DNA of 64,000 bases from Candidatus Sphingomonas phytovorans (GTDB lineage Bacteria; Pseudomonadota; Alphaproteobacteria; Sphingomonadales; Sphingomonadaceae): contig CP119314.1 of the NCBI GenBank assembly GCA_029202385.1, positions 3,040,501 to 3,104,500 of the forward strand. Reading direction: 5' to 3'. The number at the start of each line of letters is the position of its first letter. Position 1 is the stretch's first letter. The position numbers and the translations under genes are program-made. Under the pieces are notes generated by a model. That model saw only the letters and a program-made list of their open reading frames with translations, searched no databases and was not told the DNA's origin. Of this stretch, positions 53,597 through 62,566 are shown piece by piece.

Positions 53597-53664
53597 CCGT
53601 TCGTTTCGAGCGTAGTCGAGAAACCTGTGTCCCGCCCTGTCTCGACATGGGTCGACACCAACGG
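53597..53664. repeat. Inverted repeat, family B copy 2 (diverged)
   Basis: The left arm CCGTTCGTTTCGAGCG...GTCGAGA matches the arms at 34856-34931. The right arm (GTCTCGAC...GTCGACACCAACGG) is diverged, so pairing is imperfect. It lies between rnc and the LysR gene stop. Confidence 0.65.
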
Positions 53665-53681
53665 AAAGACGTCTTTCGTCC

Positions 53682-54605
53682 CTATGACGTAAGCGCCGCC
53701 AGATACCGCCGCGCCTCGTCGCGGAACTCGATCGTCAGGCGGGACGGGCGCGACAGGACCGAGGTGACGAAGGCGTATTCGTGGATGATCGGCGGCGCGA
53801 AGGGGCGGGCGAGCAAAGGCGCGCGGATATAGCGCCGCGCCAGCAGCGCGTTGACGATCGCGATACCCACGCCGCGCGCCGCCAGCGCGCAGGCCGAGCC
53901 ATGCGTATGGGTCTCGATCGCGACGGTCGGGCGCAGGCCGTAATCGGCAAAGGCGCGATCGACCTGGGCGCGCCATTGGCGGCCCGATCCAAGCAGGATC
54001 AGCGAATGGCCGTGCAGTTCGGTCGGGGTAAGCAGGTCATGCGCGGCCAGCGGATGTCCCTCCGCCATGACGCAGACCGACCCGCTCGACACCATCGTCT
54101 CAGCCTCGAGATCCGGCTCGTCGATCGGCAGTTTCATGAAGCCGCAATCGACCACGCGGGTGGCGATCAGCGCCTTGGTCGTGTCGATCGTGCGTGAATC
54201 CAGGTTGAAGCGCACGCCCGGATTCTGCGCGATGAACCCGGCGACCATGTCGGGCAGCAGCCCCTCGGCAAAGCTGGGCGGCGCGACGACGCGCAGTTCG
54301 CCGGTGGCGGAAATGGCGATATCGCGGACCAGGCTGCTGACGCGCTCCATCCCGGCCAGCGCCAGCTCGACCTCTTCCGCCAGCAGCAGGGCGTCCTTGG
54401 TCGGCACCAGCCGCCCGCGATCGCGGTAGAACAGCTCGAACCCGACGGTGCTTTCAAGCTGCGCGATGATCCGGCTGACCGCCGGCTGGGTCATGCCGAG
54501 GTTGCGCCCGGCGGCGGTGGCCGATCCGGTCCGGATGATCTCGGCAAAGCTGCGCAGCGCGCGCAGGCCGATCGCGTCGCTGGCGATCCGGCCGACGCGC
54601 GTCAT
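53682..54605 (-). CDS. LysR-family transcriptional regulator
   Basis: A 307-residue LTTR. The N-terminal helix-turn-helix reads LRSFAEIIRTGSATAAGRNLGMTQPAVSRIIAQLE, followed by the linker helix FELFYRDRGRLVPT. The effector domain begins at about residue 95 (GELRVVAPPSFAEGLLPDMV). It resembles regulators that sense amino acids or opines. It is the last gene of the minus-strand operon with the CocE hydrolase, YfcC-like transporter and TonB receptor (9 bases after the hydrolase stop), so it probably controls that operon, possibly through the symmetric site at 60903-60922. Confidence 0.85.
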   Translation of the reverse strand: MTRVGRIASDAIGLRALRSFAEIIRTGSATAAGRNLGMTQPAVSRIIAQLESTVGFELFYRDRGRLVPTKDALLLAEEVELALAGMERVSSLVRDIAISATGELRVVAPPSFAEGLLPDMVAGFIAQNPGVRFNLDSRTIDTTKALIATRVVDCGFMKLPIDEPDLEAETMVSSGSVCVMAEGHPLAAHDLLTPTELHGHSLILLGSGRQWRAQVDRAFADYGLRPTVAIETHTHGSACALAARGVGIAIVNALLARRYIRAPLLARPFAPPIIHEYAFVTSVLSRPSRLTIEFRDEARRYLAALTS

Positions 54606-54614
54606 CGCGGCACC

Positions 54615-56435
54615 TCAGCCGCGCCGCGGAATGACCGGCAGCTCGATGCGCGAGGGATGGTCGCGGTCGACATGAACGCTGTTGCGCGCGACCTGCGGCA
54701 CGGCGCCAGGCACGCGCCAGTCGACATTCGGATTGACGTCGAAATGCGGGAAGTTGCTGCTGGCGATCTCGACGCGGATACGATGCCCCAGGCGGAACAG
54801 GTTGCTCGTCGGAAAGCTGGGCACGGCAATGGCATGGATCGCACCGGGCTCCATCGGCTCGGGGTTCTCGAAGGAATTCCGGAACCGCGTGCGCAGGATG
54901 CCATGGGCGAGGTTCATCGCAAAGCCTCGCGGGTAATCGACGCTCGGCGGATAGACGTCGATCAGCTTGATGGTGAAGTCGGTGTCGACCGCCGACGACC
55001 TGACATGGAGATGCGCGACGACCGATCCGGTGACCTCGACATCCTCCGCCAGCGGTTCGGTCTCGAACAGCAAAACATCGGCGCGCCCCGCGCTGGCACC
55101 CTGGTCATAGGCGCCGGCGAACATCACCGGCGCGCCCGAGGTGATCGCCCCGCCCAGCGTCGGCACCGGGTTCGCCGGATCGGCATCATAGGACAGCGGC
55201 GCGCGCCTGTCCTCGGGCGGCATCACCGAGAGGCGGCGATCCGCCGTCAGGTACAGGCTGGTCGGCACCGTATCGGCAAGCGGCCAGGCGCTCTCGGCGC
55301 GCCAGCAGCCGCCATGGTCGAGCCGGCCGTCGGCGGTGCGCCGGCCGCTGCCGCCGCCCATCACGAAGATATGGACCGGGGCTGCCAGATGCTCGGGCGC
55401 ATCGAGCCCGCGCAAATGCCGGTCGAACCAGTCGCGGCGCAGCGTGACGTAGTCGGGCGCGAGATTGCCGTCGAGCGGCGCGGCCGTCCCGAAATCGACA
55501 TCGCCGGCATAAGAGGCCGAGCGCTGGCCGTGAGTCCATGGGCCGAGCACCAGCTTGACCGGACCGCGCTTGATCGGCGCGAGGCCGGTGAAATTGTCGA
55601 TCGCCGTCTGGGAATAGGGGTCGTACCAGCTCGACATGTGTACCATCGGCACATCCGCATAGCGATCGTACCAGCCGCGCGCATAGATGCCGAGCCGCCG
55701 CCAGAAGGGCGAGAATGCGTCATTGTCCCATTGTTCGAGGATATAATCCTCATATTCGGGCGCGGCGCTCAGCGGCGAATAGCCGCGCGACCAGCGGCGG
55801 CCGATCCAGTCATTGATATCCTCCGCCTCAAGCGCTGCCTTGCGCTTCGGGTCGGCTTCGGTCTCCGGCGCGAGCAGTGCATGCTTGCGCGCCCAGGTGA
55901 GCTGCTTCAGCTCGAACGCCCCGCCCTGCCGCGCGCCGCCATGATAGGCGCTGGAGAAACCGCCTGAATCAAGGAACATCGCGCCAAGCCCGGGCGGGTC
56001 GAGGCAGGCAAGCGCACTCTGCACATGCGCGCCATAGGACAGGCCGAGCGTGCCGATCCGGCCGTCGCACCAGGGCTGTTCGCGCAGCCAGGCAAGCGTG
56101 TCCGCCCCGTCCTCAGCCTCGTTGAGATATTTGGTGAAGGTCCCTTCTGAGCCGTACCGGCCACGGCAATCCTGCAACACATAGGCATAGCCGGCGGCGG
56201 CGAAGGTCCGCGCGATCTCCGGCTTCGATCGCGGTTCGGGATCGGCGACGGTGAAATCGCCATGGTTGGTACCCTGCCGGTCGTAAGGCGTACGTTCGAG
56301 CAGCACCGGCAACCGGTCGCCCGCGACATGGCCCTCGGGCAGATAGACGTCGGTCGCTAGGCGGACGCCATCGCGCATCGCCACCATCAGGCCACGCAAT
56401 TCCGTCGCCGCTTTTGTCGTCCCATTCGTCGTCAT
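54615..56435 (-). CDS. CocE/NonD family hydrolase (X-Pro dipeptidyl-peptidase-like)
   Basis: A 606-residue serine hydrolase. The N-terminal half has MVAMRDGVRLATDVYLPEG and VLQDCRGRYGSEG. The nucleophile elbow GTLGLSYGAH is at about residues 143-152. The acid and histidine lie in the WYDPYSQ and GPWTHGQRS segments, and a C-terminal jelly-roll domain (VAHLHVRSS...RLGHRIRVEIASSNFPHFDVNPN) follows. The family includes cocaine esterase, alpha-amino-acid ester hydrolases and X-Pro dipeptidyl peptidases. No signal peptide is seen from the chosen ATG (MTTNGTTKAATELRG), so it acts in the cytoplasm, presumably on a substrate brought in by the transporter 14 bases upstream. Confidence 0.88.
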   Translation of the reverse strand: MTTNGTTKAATELRGLMVAMRDGVRLATDVYLPEGHVAGDRLPVLLERTPYDRQGTNHGDFTVADPEPRSKPEIARTFAAAGYAYVLQDCRGRYGSEGTFTKYLNEAEDGADTLAWLREQPWCDGRIGTLGLSYGAHVQSALACLDPPGLGAMFLDSGGFSSAYHGGARQGGAFELKQLTWARKHALLAPETEADPKRKAALEAEDINDWIGRRWSRGYSPLSAAPEYEDYILEQWDNDAFSPFWRRLGIYARGWYDRYADVPMVHMSSWYDPYSQTAIDNFTGLAPIKRGPVKLVLGPWTHGQRSASYAGDVDFGTAAPLDGNLAPDYVTLRRDWFDRHLRGLDAPEHLAAPVHIFVMGGGSGRRTADGRLDHGGCWRAESAWPLADTVPTSLYLTADRRLSVMPPEDRRAPLSYDADPANPVPTLGGAITSGAPVMFAGAYDQGASAGRADVLLFETEPLAEDVEVTGSVVAHLHVRSSAVDTDFTIKLIDVYPPSVDYPRGFAMNLAHGILRTRFRNSFENPEPMEPGAIHAIAVPSFPTSNLFRLGHRIRVEIASSNFPHFDVNPNVDWRVPGAVPQVARNSVHVDRDHPSRIELPVIPRRG

Positions 56436-56449
56436 CGTCGTCACCACGA

Positions 56450-57862
56450 TCAATATCCGATCAGGACGGCGATCATCATCGCTGCCACCGACAGGGCGGT
56501 GAACAGCAGGAAGACCGGCAACGCGAAGCGGAACCATTGGTTATAAGGAATGCCCGCCGCCGCCAGATAGGCGAGCAGCATGCCCGAGGTGGGCGCAAGC
56601 ATGTTGACCAGCCCGTTGCCGAGCAGGAAGGCGAGCACCGTCGTCTGGCCCGAAACGCCGGCCGAGGCGGCGATCGGCCCAAGCACGGGGATGCTGAGCG
56701 CTGCCTTGGCCGAGGTCGACGGGATCAGCAGGGTGAGGACCATTTCCACCCCCATCACGATCGGCGCGACGATCACCGGCGGCAGGCCGTGGATCCACAC
56801 CGACACGGCCTCGATGATCGTGTCGAGGATCTGGCCTTCGCGCAGGATCACCTCGACCGCGCGGCCCATGCCGACGAGCAACGCGGCGAGCATCATCATC
56901 TTCATGCCGTCGACGAAGAGATGGGCCGCCTTGGCCGGACGCATCCGCGCCATCGCCGCCATGCCGGCCGCCGCGAGGATGAACAGGGCGGAGAACTCGC
57001 CATCGTCCCATCCAAGCACGATCGAGCCATAGACCAATGCGGCGATGGCCGTACCGGCGATGAGCAGGATGCCGAGATGGCGCGGCGACAGATGCTCGAC
57101 CGTGATCGGCGCCGGTGCGTGGGTCACCCGGCCGGCGCGCAGCACGACGAGCATGGCGATGCCGAGAAAGACGAGCCAGATCGTCAGGCGGAAGCCGAGG
57201 CCGCTGAACACCGGCACCCCGACGATCGGCTGGGCGATCAGCAACGCGACCGGGCTGGTGACGGAGGCGAGATAGCCGATCTTGGCGGCAAGCGTGAGCA
57301 GCGCGAAGCCGAACATGCGGCTGCGCCCCATGCGGTCGGCCAGCGCGATCATCACCGGAATCAGCAGCAGATATTCGGAGATCATGCCAAGAAAGGTGCT
57401 GCCCGCGGAAAAGGCCAGCATCAGCACCGGCACCAGGATGCGCACATCGCCCCGGCTCACACCGATCAGCCGCTGGATACCGGCATCGAGCGCGCCGCTC
57501 GCCCGCAGGATGCCGAACATCCCGCCGAGCATCAGGATCATGAAGATCAAGGGTGCCGAGCGCTTCAGCCCTTCGGGGATGGCGGTGGCCATGGCGAGCG
57601 GGCTGACCGGGCGCGCCACCCCGGGTTCGCGCGCCCGGGGGACAAGCCCGTCAAGCCCGATCGGCTTGGGCAATTGCTTGTAGGTGCCGGCGATGACCGG
57701 CGCATTGTCCTTGTCGGAAACGCGGTCATGCTTGCCCGAGGGGATGATCCAGGTCAGCGCGATCGCCAGCAGCATCGCCGCCAGCATCATCATCACCGGA
57801 TCGAGCGCGCCGTGCGATCGCCGCTCGGCGGCGGGTGGCGCCGTGGTTTCGTCTTTCGCCAT
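56450..57862 (-). CDS. YfcC/DcuC-family membrane transporter
   Basis: A 470-residue protein with about 12 membrane segments. The first follows a short charged N-terminus (LDPVMMMLAAMLLAIALTWIIPSG). Conserved parts include LIFMILMLGGMFGILRASGALDAGI, AFSAGSTFLGMISEYLLLIPVMIALA, and near the C-terminus LIPSTSAKAALSIPVLGPIA with APTSGMLLAYLAAAGIPY. This fits the YfcC / C4-dicarboxylate or basic amino acid antiporter group. With a TonB receptor upstream and a CocE hydrolase downstream, it likely carries peptide-like or amino-acid-derived nutrients over the inner membrane; the substrate is inferred only. Confidence 0.8.
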   Translation of the reverse strand: MAKDETTAPPAAERRSHGALDPVMMMLAAMLLAIALTWIIPSGKHDRVSDKDNAPVIAGTYKQLPKPIGLDGLVPRAREPGVARPVSPLAMATAIPEGLKRSAPLIFMILMLGGMFGILRASGALDAGIQRLIGVSRGDVRILVPVLMLAFSAGSTFLGMISEYLLLIPVMIALADRMGRSRMFGFALLTLAAKIGYLASVTSPVALLIAQPIVGVPVFSGLGFRLTIWLVFLGIAMLVVLRAGRVTHAPAPITVEHLSPRHLGILLIAGTAIAALVYGSIVLGWDDGEFSALFILAAAGMAAMARMRPAKAAHLFVDGMKMMMLAALLVGMGRAVEVILREGQILDTIIEAVSVWIHGLPPVIVAPIVMGVEMVLTLLIPSTSAKAALSIPVLGPIAASAGVSGQTTVLAFLLGNGLVNMLAPTSGMLLAYLAAAGIPYNQWFRFALPVFLLFTALSVAAMMIAVLIGY

Positions 57863-57900
57863 GTCGCCCCCCGCCTCGCGCCGTCCGCCTCGTGCCGTAT

Positions 57901-60831
57901 TTACATCTTCACCGAGAAGCGCGCGTACATGTAACGGCCCCGCGCGTCGTAGGTGTAGATGTCGTAGTTGATCGGCGCATTGGCATAGGATGCCGGCGGC
58001 ATGCGGTCGAACAGGTTGTTCACGCCCAGGGTGAAGCGGGCACGATCATGGTCGACCGCGAAGCCGATCTCAGCATCGGTGTAGAGGATCGACGCGGTGC
58101 GCGAATCCTTGACCGGGTTGGCGATGTCGGTGGTCGGGCCGATATAGCGGCCGCGCAGGACGGTATCGATCGCCCCGTTGGTCCAGCTCAGCGAGGTCTG
58201 GCCCTTCCAGCGCGGATAGGTCGCGCGCGGCTGGTCACCCTTGCCCGCCCGGTTGTCGACGATCGCGGCGCCGCCCGCGGGGTTGGGCGATACGGTGCGG
58301 AAGCTGCCCAGATAGCTCGCATCGACGACCGCGCTGAACCGCCCGATGCCGGTGGTGAAGTCATAGCGCAGCGTCGCGTCGACGCCGTCGGTGGTGATCG
58401 AGGCAAGGTTCTGCGACCCCTGCAGCAATTCGGTAATCGCGCCCGTGCCCGCATCGCGCGTCACGAGATCGCAGAACACCCCGCCGCGCGCGGCGCAAAG
58501 CTGAAGGATCTGCGTGGCCGACTGCGAGGCGATCGCGTTCCGCACGATGATCTTGTAATAATCGACCGTCAGCGACAGGCCCGGCACCTGGACCGGCGTG
58601 ATCGCGATTCCCGCGCTGTAGCTGTCCGACGTTTCCGGCTTCAGCGCGCGATTGCCGCTGATGACGCCGGGGATCAGGCCGTTGAGATTGTAATTGGCCT
58701 GGTTGTAGCCGGTCGGCACGCCAGCGCAGCCCGGCAGGCTCGGGTTGGTCGCGGCGCCGCCATTGCAGGGATCGCTGCCCTGGAAGCTGGTCTGGCGCGC
58801 ACCCTGGTAAAGCTCGAGGATCGACGGCGCGCGGAAGCCCTGGGCATAGGTGCCGCGAACCAGCAGCCCCTCGAACGGCCGATAGCCGGCACCCGCCTTG
58901 AAGGTCAGCTTGCCGCCAACCGTCGAGTAGCGCGAATAGCGCGCCGCGAGATCCACATCGAAGCTCTTGGCGAACGACTGGTCCTTGAAGATCGGGATGG
59001 ACAGCTCGCCGTAAACCTCGTGCAGGTCGTAGCTGCCCGATGTCGGGGTACGGGTCTGCGCCGTGGTCTTGGTATAGGCCGAGCTCAGATAGAGCGACGG
59101 GGCATTCGCGATGGGATCGGGATTGTCGACGCCCTTGTTGCGGCGATATTCATAGCCGACCGCGAGATCGACCGCGCCCGCCGGAAGCTGGAACAGCGAG
59201 CCGGTCGCGTTGGCGGTCGCGTTGTACAATTCGGTATAGTTGGATTCGCGGGTGGTGAAGCGGATATAGTTGGCCTGCGCCGCCGTCATCGGGCCGAACA
59301 GGTTGATCGGCACGCAGCCCGGGGTCGCCGCGCAGGTGGCGGGCGAGCCGAGGCCAAGGAAAAGATTGTCGTAGTTGACGCCGTTCAGCGCGGTCGATTC
59401 GATCTTGTTCTTCGAATAGGCACCATAGACGTCCCAGTGCCAGTTGTTGCCGAACAGGCTGAACTTGCCGTCCAGGCCGCCGGCGAAACGGATCGTCTCG
59501 ACATCCTGGATATTGTCGCGGTTACCGACATCGGTCAGCACCTTGCGTATACGGAAGGCCGAGTTCGCCCCGAAGGCGAGCGCATTGGCGCCGGGCACGC
59601 CGTTCGCGGTGCCGAACGGGTTGAACGCCTGGTTGTTCGGGATCGAGAAGCCGCGCACCGTGCCGGCGGTGCCGCCGATATCGAGCAGGACCGGCGAGAA
59701 GAGCTGGTCCGACTTGCGGCGGTTGTACATGCCCTCGACATGCAGGTTGATGCTGTCGGTCAGCTCATAGCCGAAACGGCCGTAGAAGCCGTAGCGCTCG
59801 GACGGGCCGGCGCTGTAGATGCCCTGTGCCTGGGTGTTGTAGTCGTCACCCGGCAAGGTCGCGACATGATAGCTGTTGTCGGCCAGCGCACCGGCGCCAT
59901 AGCCTGCGCCGCCGTTGAACGCGATCGGGTTGGCGCTGTTCGCAAAGCCGGCGGCGGTACCGAAATAGGCGTTGTTCGCCAGGCCGGGCAGGATGAACAG
60001 GCCGTTGGGGCTGGTGCCCGGCGCGGTGGTGGGGACCAGCGTGCGCGCGGTCAGCGCGCGGTCGGCGGTCAGGATCGGCTGCGACTTGAAATAGCTGCCC
60101 GACAGGATGATCGACGCACGGCCGATACGCTTGCCGACGTTCAGCGTGCCGCTGTACTCGGCGCCGTCGCCCTTGTCGGTCACGCCCACCTTGGTGCTGG
60201 CGCGGATGCCGTCGAACGGCTGGAGCGTCTTGATGTTGACCACGCCCGCGATCGCGTCAGCGCCGTAGATCGCCGAGGCACCGTCCTTCAGGATCTCGAT
60301 CCCGTCGATCATGCCGGCGGGCACGGTGTTCAGGTCGACAAAGTCGCGGAAGCCGCGCTGGCCGACCGCATCGACCCAGCGATGGCCGTCGACGAGCACG
60401 AGAACGCGGTTGCCGCTGCCCTCGGCACCGCCGAGATAGCGCAGGTTGATCGAGCTGGCGCCGTAGGAGGTGCCCTGCGTGCCGTTGGAATTGAGGCTGA
60501 CGCCGGCCGATGGCAGCTTCTGCAACACGTCGCCGACTGAGGTCGAGCCCGACTTGGCGAGGTCCTCGCTGGTGATGGTCAGCAGCGGGCCGACATTGTC
60601 GGCGTCGCGGCGGCGGATGCGCGATCCGGTGACGGTGATTTCCGCGGTGGCGGCATCGGCTTCGTCTGCCTGTGCGTCGGCGGCGGCCACCTGGCTCGCA
60701 ACTGGCTCAGCCTGCTGCGCGTGCGCCGGAAGGGCGATGGCGAGGGCAAGCAGGCTCGCGCCGCAAAAACCCGCCCGAAGTGCTGATGTTCTGGCCCGCA
60801 TATTATGATGCTGCATTGCCCGGTCCCCCAT
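57901..60831 (-). CDS. TonB-dependent outer membrane receptor
   Basis: A 976-residue receptor. The signal peptide runs over LRAGFCGASLLALAIALPAHA, followed by an Ala/Asp-rich spacer. A TonB-box-like EITVTGSRIRRRD and the plug domain (SVGDVLQKLPSAGV...RVLVLVDGHRWVD...IEILKDGASAIYGADAIAGVVNIKT) come next. A 22-strand barrel fills the rest. Plug and size match the large sphingomonad/Caulobacter receptors for oligomeric nutrients. It imports substrate into the periplasm using TonB energy. The start may be the first ATG or the one at codon 6. It heads the minus-strand operon and is divergent from the capA-like gene. Confidence 0.92.
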   Translation of the reverse strand: MGDRAMQHHNMRARTSALRAGFCGASLLALAIALPAHAQQAEPVASQVAAADAQADEADAATAEITVTGSRIRRRDADNVGPLLTITSEDLAKSGSTSVGDVLQKLPSAGVSLNSNGTQGTSYGASSINLRYLGGAEGSGNRVLVLVDGHRWVDAVGQRGFRDFVDLNTVPAGMIDGIEILKDGASAIYGADAIAGVVNIKTLQPFDGIRASTKVGVTDKGDGAEYSGTLNVGKRIGRASIILSGSYFKSQPILTADRALTARTLVPTTAPGTSPNGLFILPGLANNAYFGTAAGFANSANPIAFNGGAGYGAGALADNSYHVATLPGDDYNTQAQGIYSAGPSERYGFYGRFGYELTDSINLHVEGMYNRRKSDQLFSPVLLDIGGTAGTVRGFSIPNNQAFNPFGTANGVPGANALAFGANSAFRIRKVLTDVGNRDNIQDVETIRFAGGLDGKFSLFGNNWHWDVYGAYSKNKIESTALNGVNYDNLFLGLGSPATCAATPGCVPINLFGPMTAAQANYIRFTTRESNYTELYNATANATGSLFQLPAGAVDLAVGYEYRRNKGVDNPDPIANAPSLYLSSAYTKTTAQTRTPTSGSYDLHEVYGELSIPIFKDQSFAKSFDVDLAARYSRYSTVGGKLTFKAGAGYRPFEGLLVRGTYAQGFRAPSILELYQGARQTSFQGSDPCNGGAATNPSLPGCAGVPTGYNQANYNLNGLIPGVISGNRALKPETSDSYSAGIAITPVQVPGLSLTVDYYKIIVRNAIASQSATQILQLCAARGGVFCDLVTRDAGTGAITELLQGSQNLASITTDGVDATLRYDFTTGIGRFSAVVDASYLGSFRTVSPNPAGGAAIVDNRAGKGDQPRATYPRWKGQTSLSWTNGAIDTVLRGRYIGPTTDIANPVKDSRTASILYTDAEIGFAVDHDRARFTLGVNNLFDRMPPASYANAPINYDIYTYDARGRYMYARFSVKM

Positions 60832-60902
60832 TTTTTATCGATTCGGGCTGACCCTAGGGTGGCAATCCGGTTGCCGAAACATGATGGCTGTATTTCATTC
60901 GC

Positions 60903-60922
60903 TCATATCAGTTTTGGTATGA
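60903..60922. promoter_or_regulatory. Symmetric site in the TonB receptor/capA intergenic region
   Basis: TCATATC-AGTTTT-GGTATGA, a 7-base inverted repeat with one mismatch, lies in the 143-base gap between the divergent TonB receptor and CapA-like genes. It contains the T-N11-A spacing used by LysR regulators, and a LysR gene ends the operon. Confidence 0.35.
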
Positions 60923-60974
60923 AGTTTCGGTACGGCGACCAATAGGCGTATGCCCTCCTCCCGAAGGAGTTACG

Positions 60975-62105
60975 ATGACCAGCAGGATGATCGATCGCCG
61001 GACGATGATGGCGGGCGGGATCGCGCTGTCGGCGCTGGCCCCCGCCGCGTCGCTCGCCCGGCGCGCGGCCGCCGGTCTGCGCGCCGATCTCCGGATTGCG
61101 CTGCTCGGTCAGTCGCTGATCCAGCAGGATGTCTGCGCTGCGCCCTGGCCGGGCCGGGCAGAGATCGCGGCGCTGCTCGAACCAGCCGACGCGGTGTTCA
61201 CTGATCTGGAGACGGCGATCCTCAACCCCTCGGCCGGCGCGCCGACCCGGCAGGGCGAGGTGCTCCATGCCGCGCCGCCCGTGGTGATCGATTGCCTGCG
61301 CGGTCTTGGCGTCTCGATCGTCGCCACGTCCAACAATCATGCCTGGGATCTCGGCACGGCAGGGATCGGCGCGACCCTCGCCGAGCTTGACGCGCGGCAC
61401 ATGTTCCATGCCGGCAGCGGGCTGGATCTCGCCTCGGCCTCCATGGCGGCGGTGCAGCCGACCCGACACGGCGGCGTCGCGCTGGTCGCGGCGGCGGCTG
61501 GCGCGATCCGCGACGGGGCCGCGGCGACTGCGGCGCGCGCCGGGGTCAACGAGCTGCGGCGCGCCGCCGACGGCGCGCTGGAGCCGACCGACGTGGCCCG
61601 CGCGCTTGACGCGATCAGCACCGCCCATCGCCAGGGCAACACCGTGATCGCCTATCTCCACAATCATTATTGGGAGAAGGACCCGGCGGCGACGCCAGAA
61701 TGGCAACGCGCCTATGCCCGGCAATGCGTCGATGCCGGCGCGGCGATCTTCGTCGCCCACGGCCCGCCGCTGCTTCAGGGGATCGAGCGCTACAAGGGGG
61801 CGCCCTTGTTGCACGGGCTGGGCAGCCTGATCTTCCAGACGCGCAAGACCGGCGATGCCTATGGCCCGGCCAACTGGCAGTCGCTGATCGTCGACGCACG
61901 TTTCCGCGACCGGGCCTTCGTCGGTGCGCGGATCACCCCGGTGCTGCTCGACGAATCCCGCGCGACACCGGAGGCGGAATATACGAAGGGCGTCCCGGCG
62001 ATCGCGCGCGGAGACGATGGCCGGGACATCTGCCGGCATGTGGCGGAGATGAGCGCGCGACTGGGCTGCGAGATCGCGGTGCGAGGAGACTCGATCCTGC
62101 TATAG
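60975..62105 (+). CDS. CapA-family metallophosphatase-like protein, Tat-exported
   Basis: A 376-residue protein. The N-terminus MTSRMIDRRTMMAGGIALSAL has a twin-arginine signal. The CapA/PgsA calcineurin-like domain follows, with LRIALLGQSLIQQDV, a DLETAI site, ATSNNHAWDLG (metal-binding Asn-His), IAYLHNHYW and FVAHGPP. CapA proteins act in polyglutamate capsule systems, but similar stand-alone proteins occur widely with unknown substrate. AAGGAG lies five bases before the ATG. It is divergent from the TonB receptor. Its TAG stop and that of the convergent DUF2809 gene lie back to back in the hexamer CTATAG. Confidence 0.82.
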   Translation: MTSRMIDRRTMMAGGIALSALAPAASLARRAAAGLRADLRIALLGQSLIQQDVCAAPWPGRAEIAALLEPADAVFTDLETAILNPSAGAPTRQGEVLHAAPPVVIDCLRGLGVSIVATSNNHAWDLGTAGIGATLAELDARHMFHAGSGLDLASASMAAVQPTRHGGVALVAAAAGAIRDGAAATAARAGVNELRRAADGALEPTDVARALDAISTAHRQGNTVIAYLHNHYWEKDPAATPEWQRAYARQCVDAGAAIFVAHGPPLLQGIERYKGAPLLHGLGSLIFQTRKTGDAYGPANWQSLIVDARFRDRAFVGARITPVLLDESRATPEAEYTKGVPAIARGDDGRDICRHVAEMSARLGCEIAVRGDSILL

Positions 62106-62462
62106 ACGCCAGCGTTCGATTCCCGCCGCACACAGCGCGCCGGCGGTATAGGCGACGAAGTCCATCGGATCGAAACCGGTGCCGAGCACAACGCGCGCGA
62201 CCGGGTTGGCCTGGAGCCCGAGCGCGCCCAGCAGGCCGAACAACTGGCCGAATTCGATGGCGAAGGCGGTCGCCAGTGCGAGAAGGATTGCCGGCCCTGT
62301 CTCCATCGGCGTTACCGCCCGAAGCCCCAGATAGACAAGGATGACCGCAAGGCTATCGCCGAGGAACGGCCGAACGATCCCGTCATGCACGAACAGAGCG
62401 ATGACCACCTCGATTGCAAACAGCGCCACGGCGGCAAGGGCATAGGGCAGGCGGATCGTCAT
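62100..62462 (-). CDS. DUF2809 small membrane protein
   Basis: A 120-residue protein with three to four membrane helices (residues about 7-27, 35-50, 58-80 and 100-115). Conserved features include FLGDSLAVILVYLGLRAV, FAIEFGQLFGLLG and GTGFDPMDFVAYTAGAL. This is the DUF2809 (YjgA-like) family, which recalls VanZ-type membrane folds; its function is unknown. The ATG at 62460-62462 starts at MTIRLPYALAAV. The longer upstream frame overlaps the diguanylate cyclase gene and is not conserved. It lies 104 bases downstream of that gene on the same strand. Confidence 0.7.
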   Translation of the reverse strand: MTIRLPYALAAVALFAIEVVIALFVHDGIVRPFLGDSLAVILVYLGLRAVTPMETGPAILLALATAFAIEFGQLFGLLGALGLQANPVARVVLGTGFDPMDFVAYTAGALCAAGIERWRL

Positions 62463-62566
62463 GCTCGCGGTCTCTACGCCGGCTCCGTGCAGAAGGAAGG
62501 GAGAACCCGGCAGGATCGCGTGCGGTCCGATATGGCGTCCCGGTGCGAACCTACCCTCGCGCCGCC

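Noticed and set aside
57835..60540. A 901-codon open frame on the plus strand
   Set aside because: It is the mirror of the TonB receptor gene. Its translation is Arg/Ala/Gly-rich with no family motifs, as expected from the opposite strand of GC-rich coding DNA.
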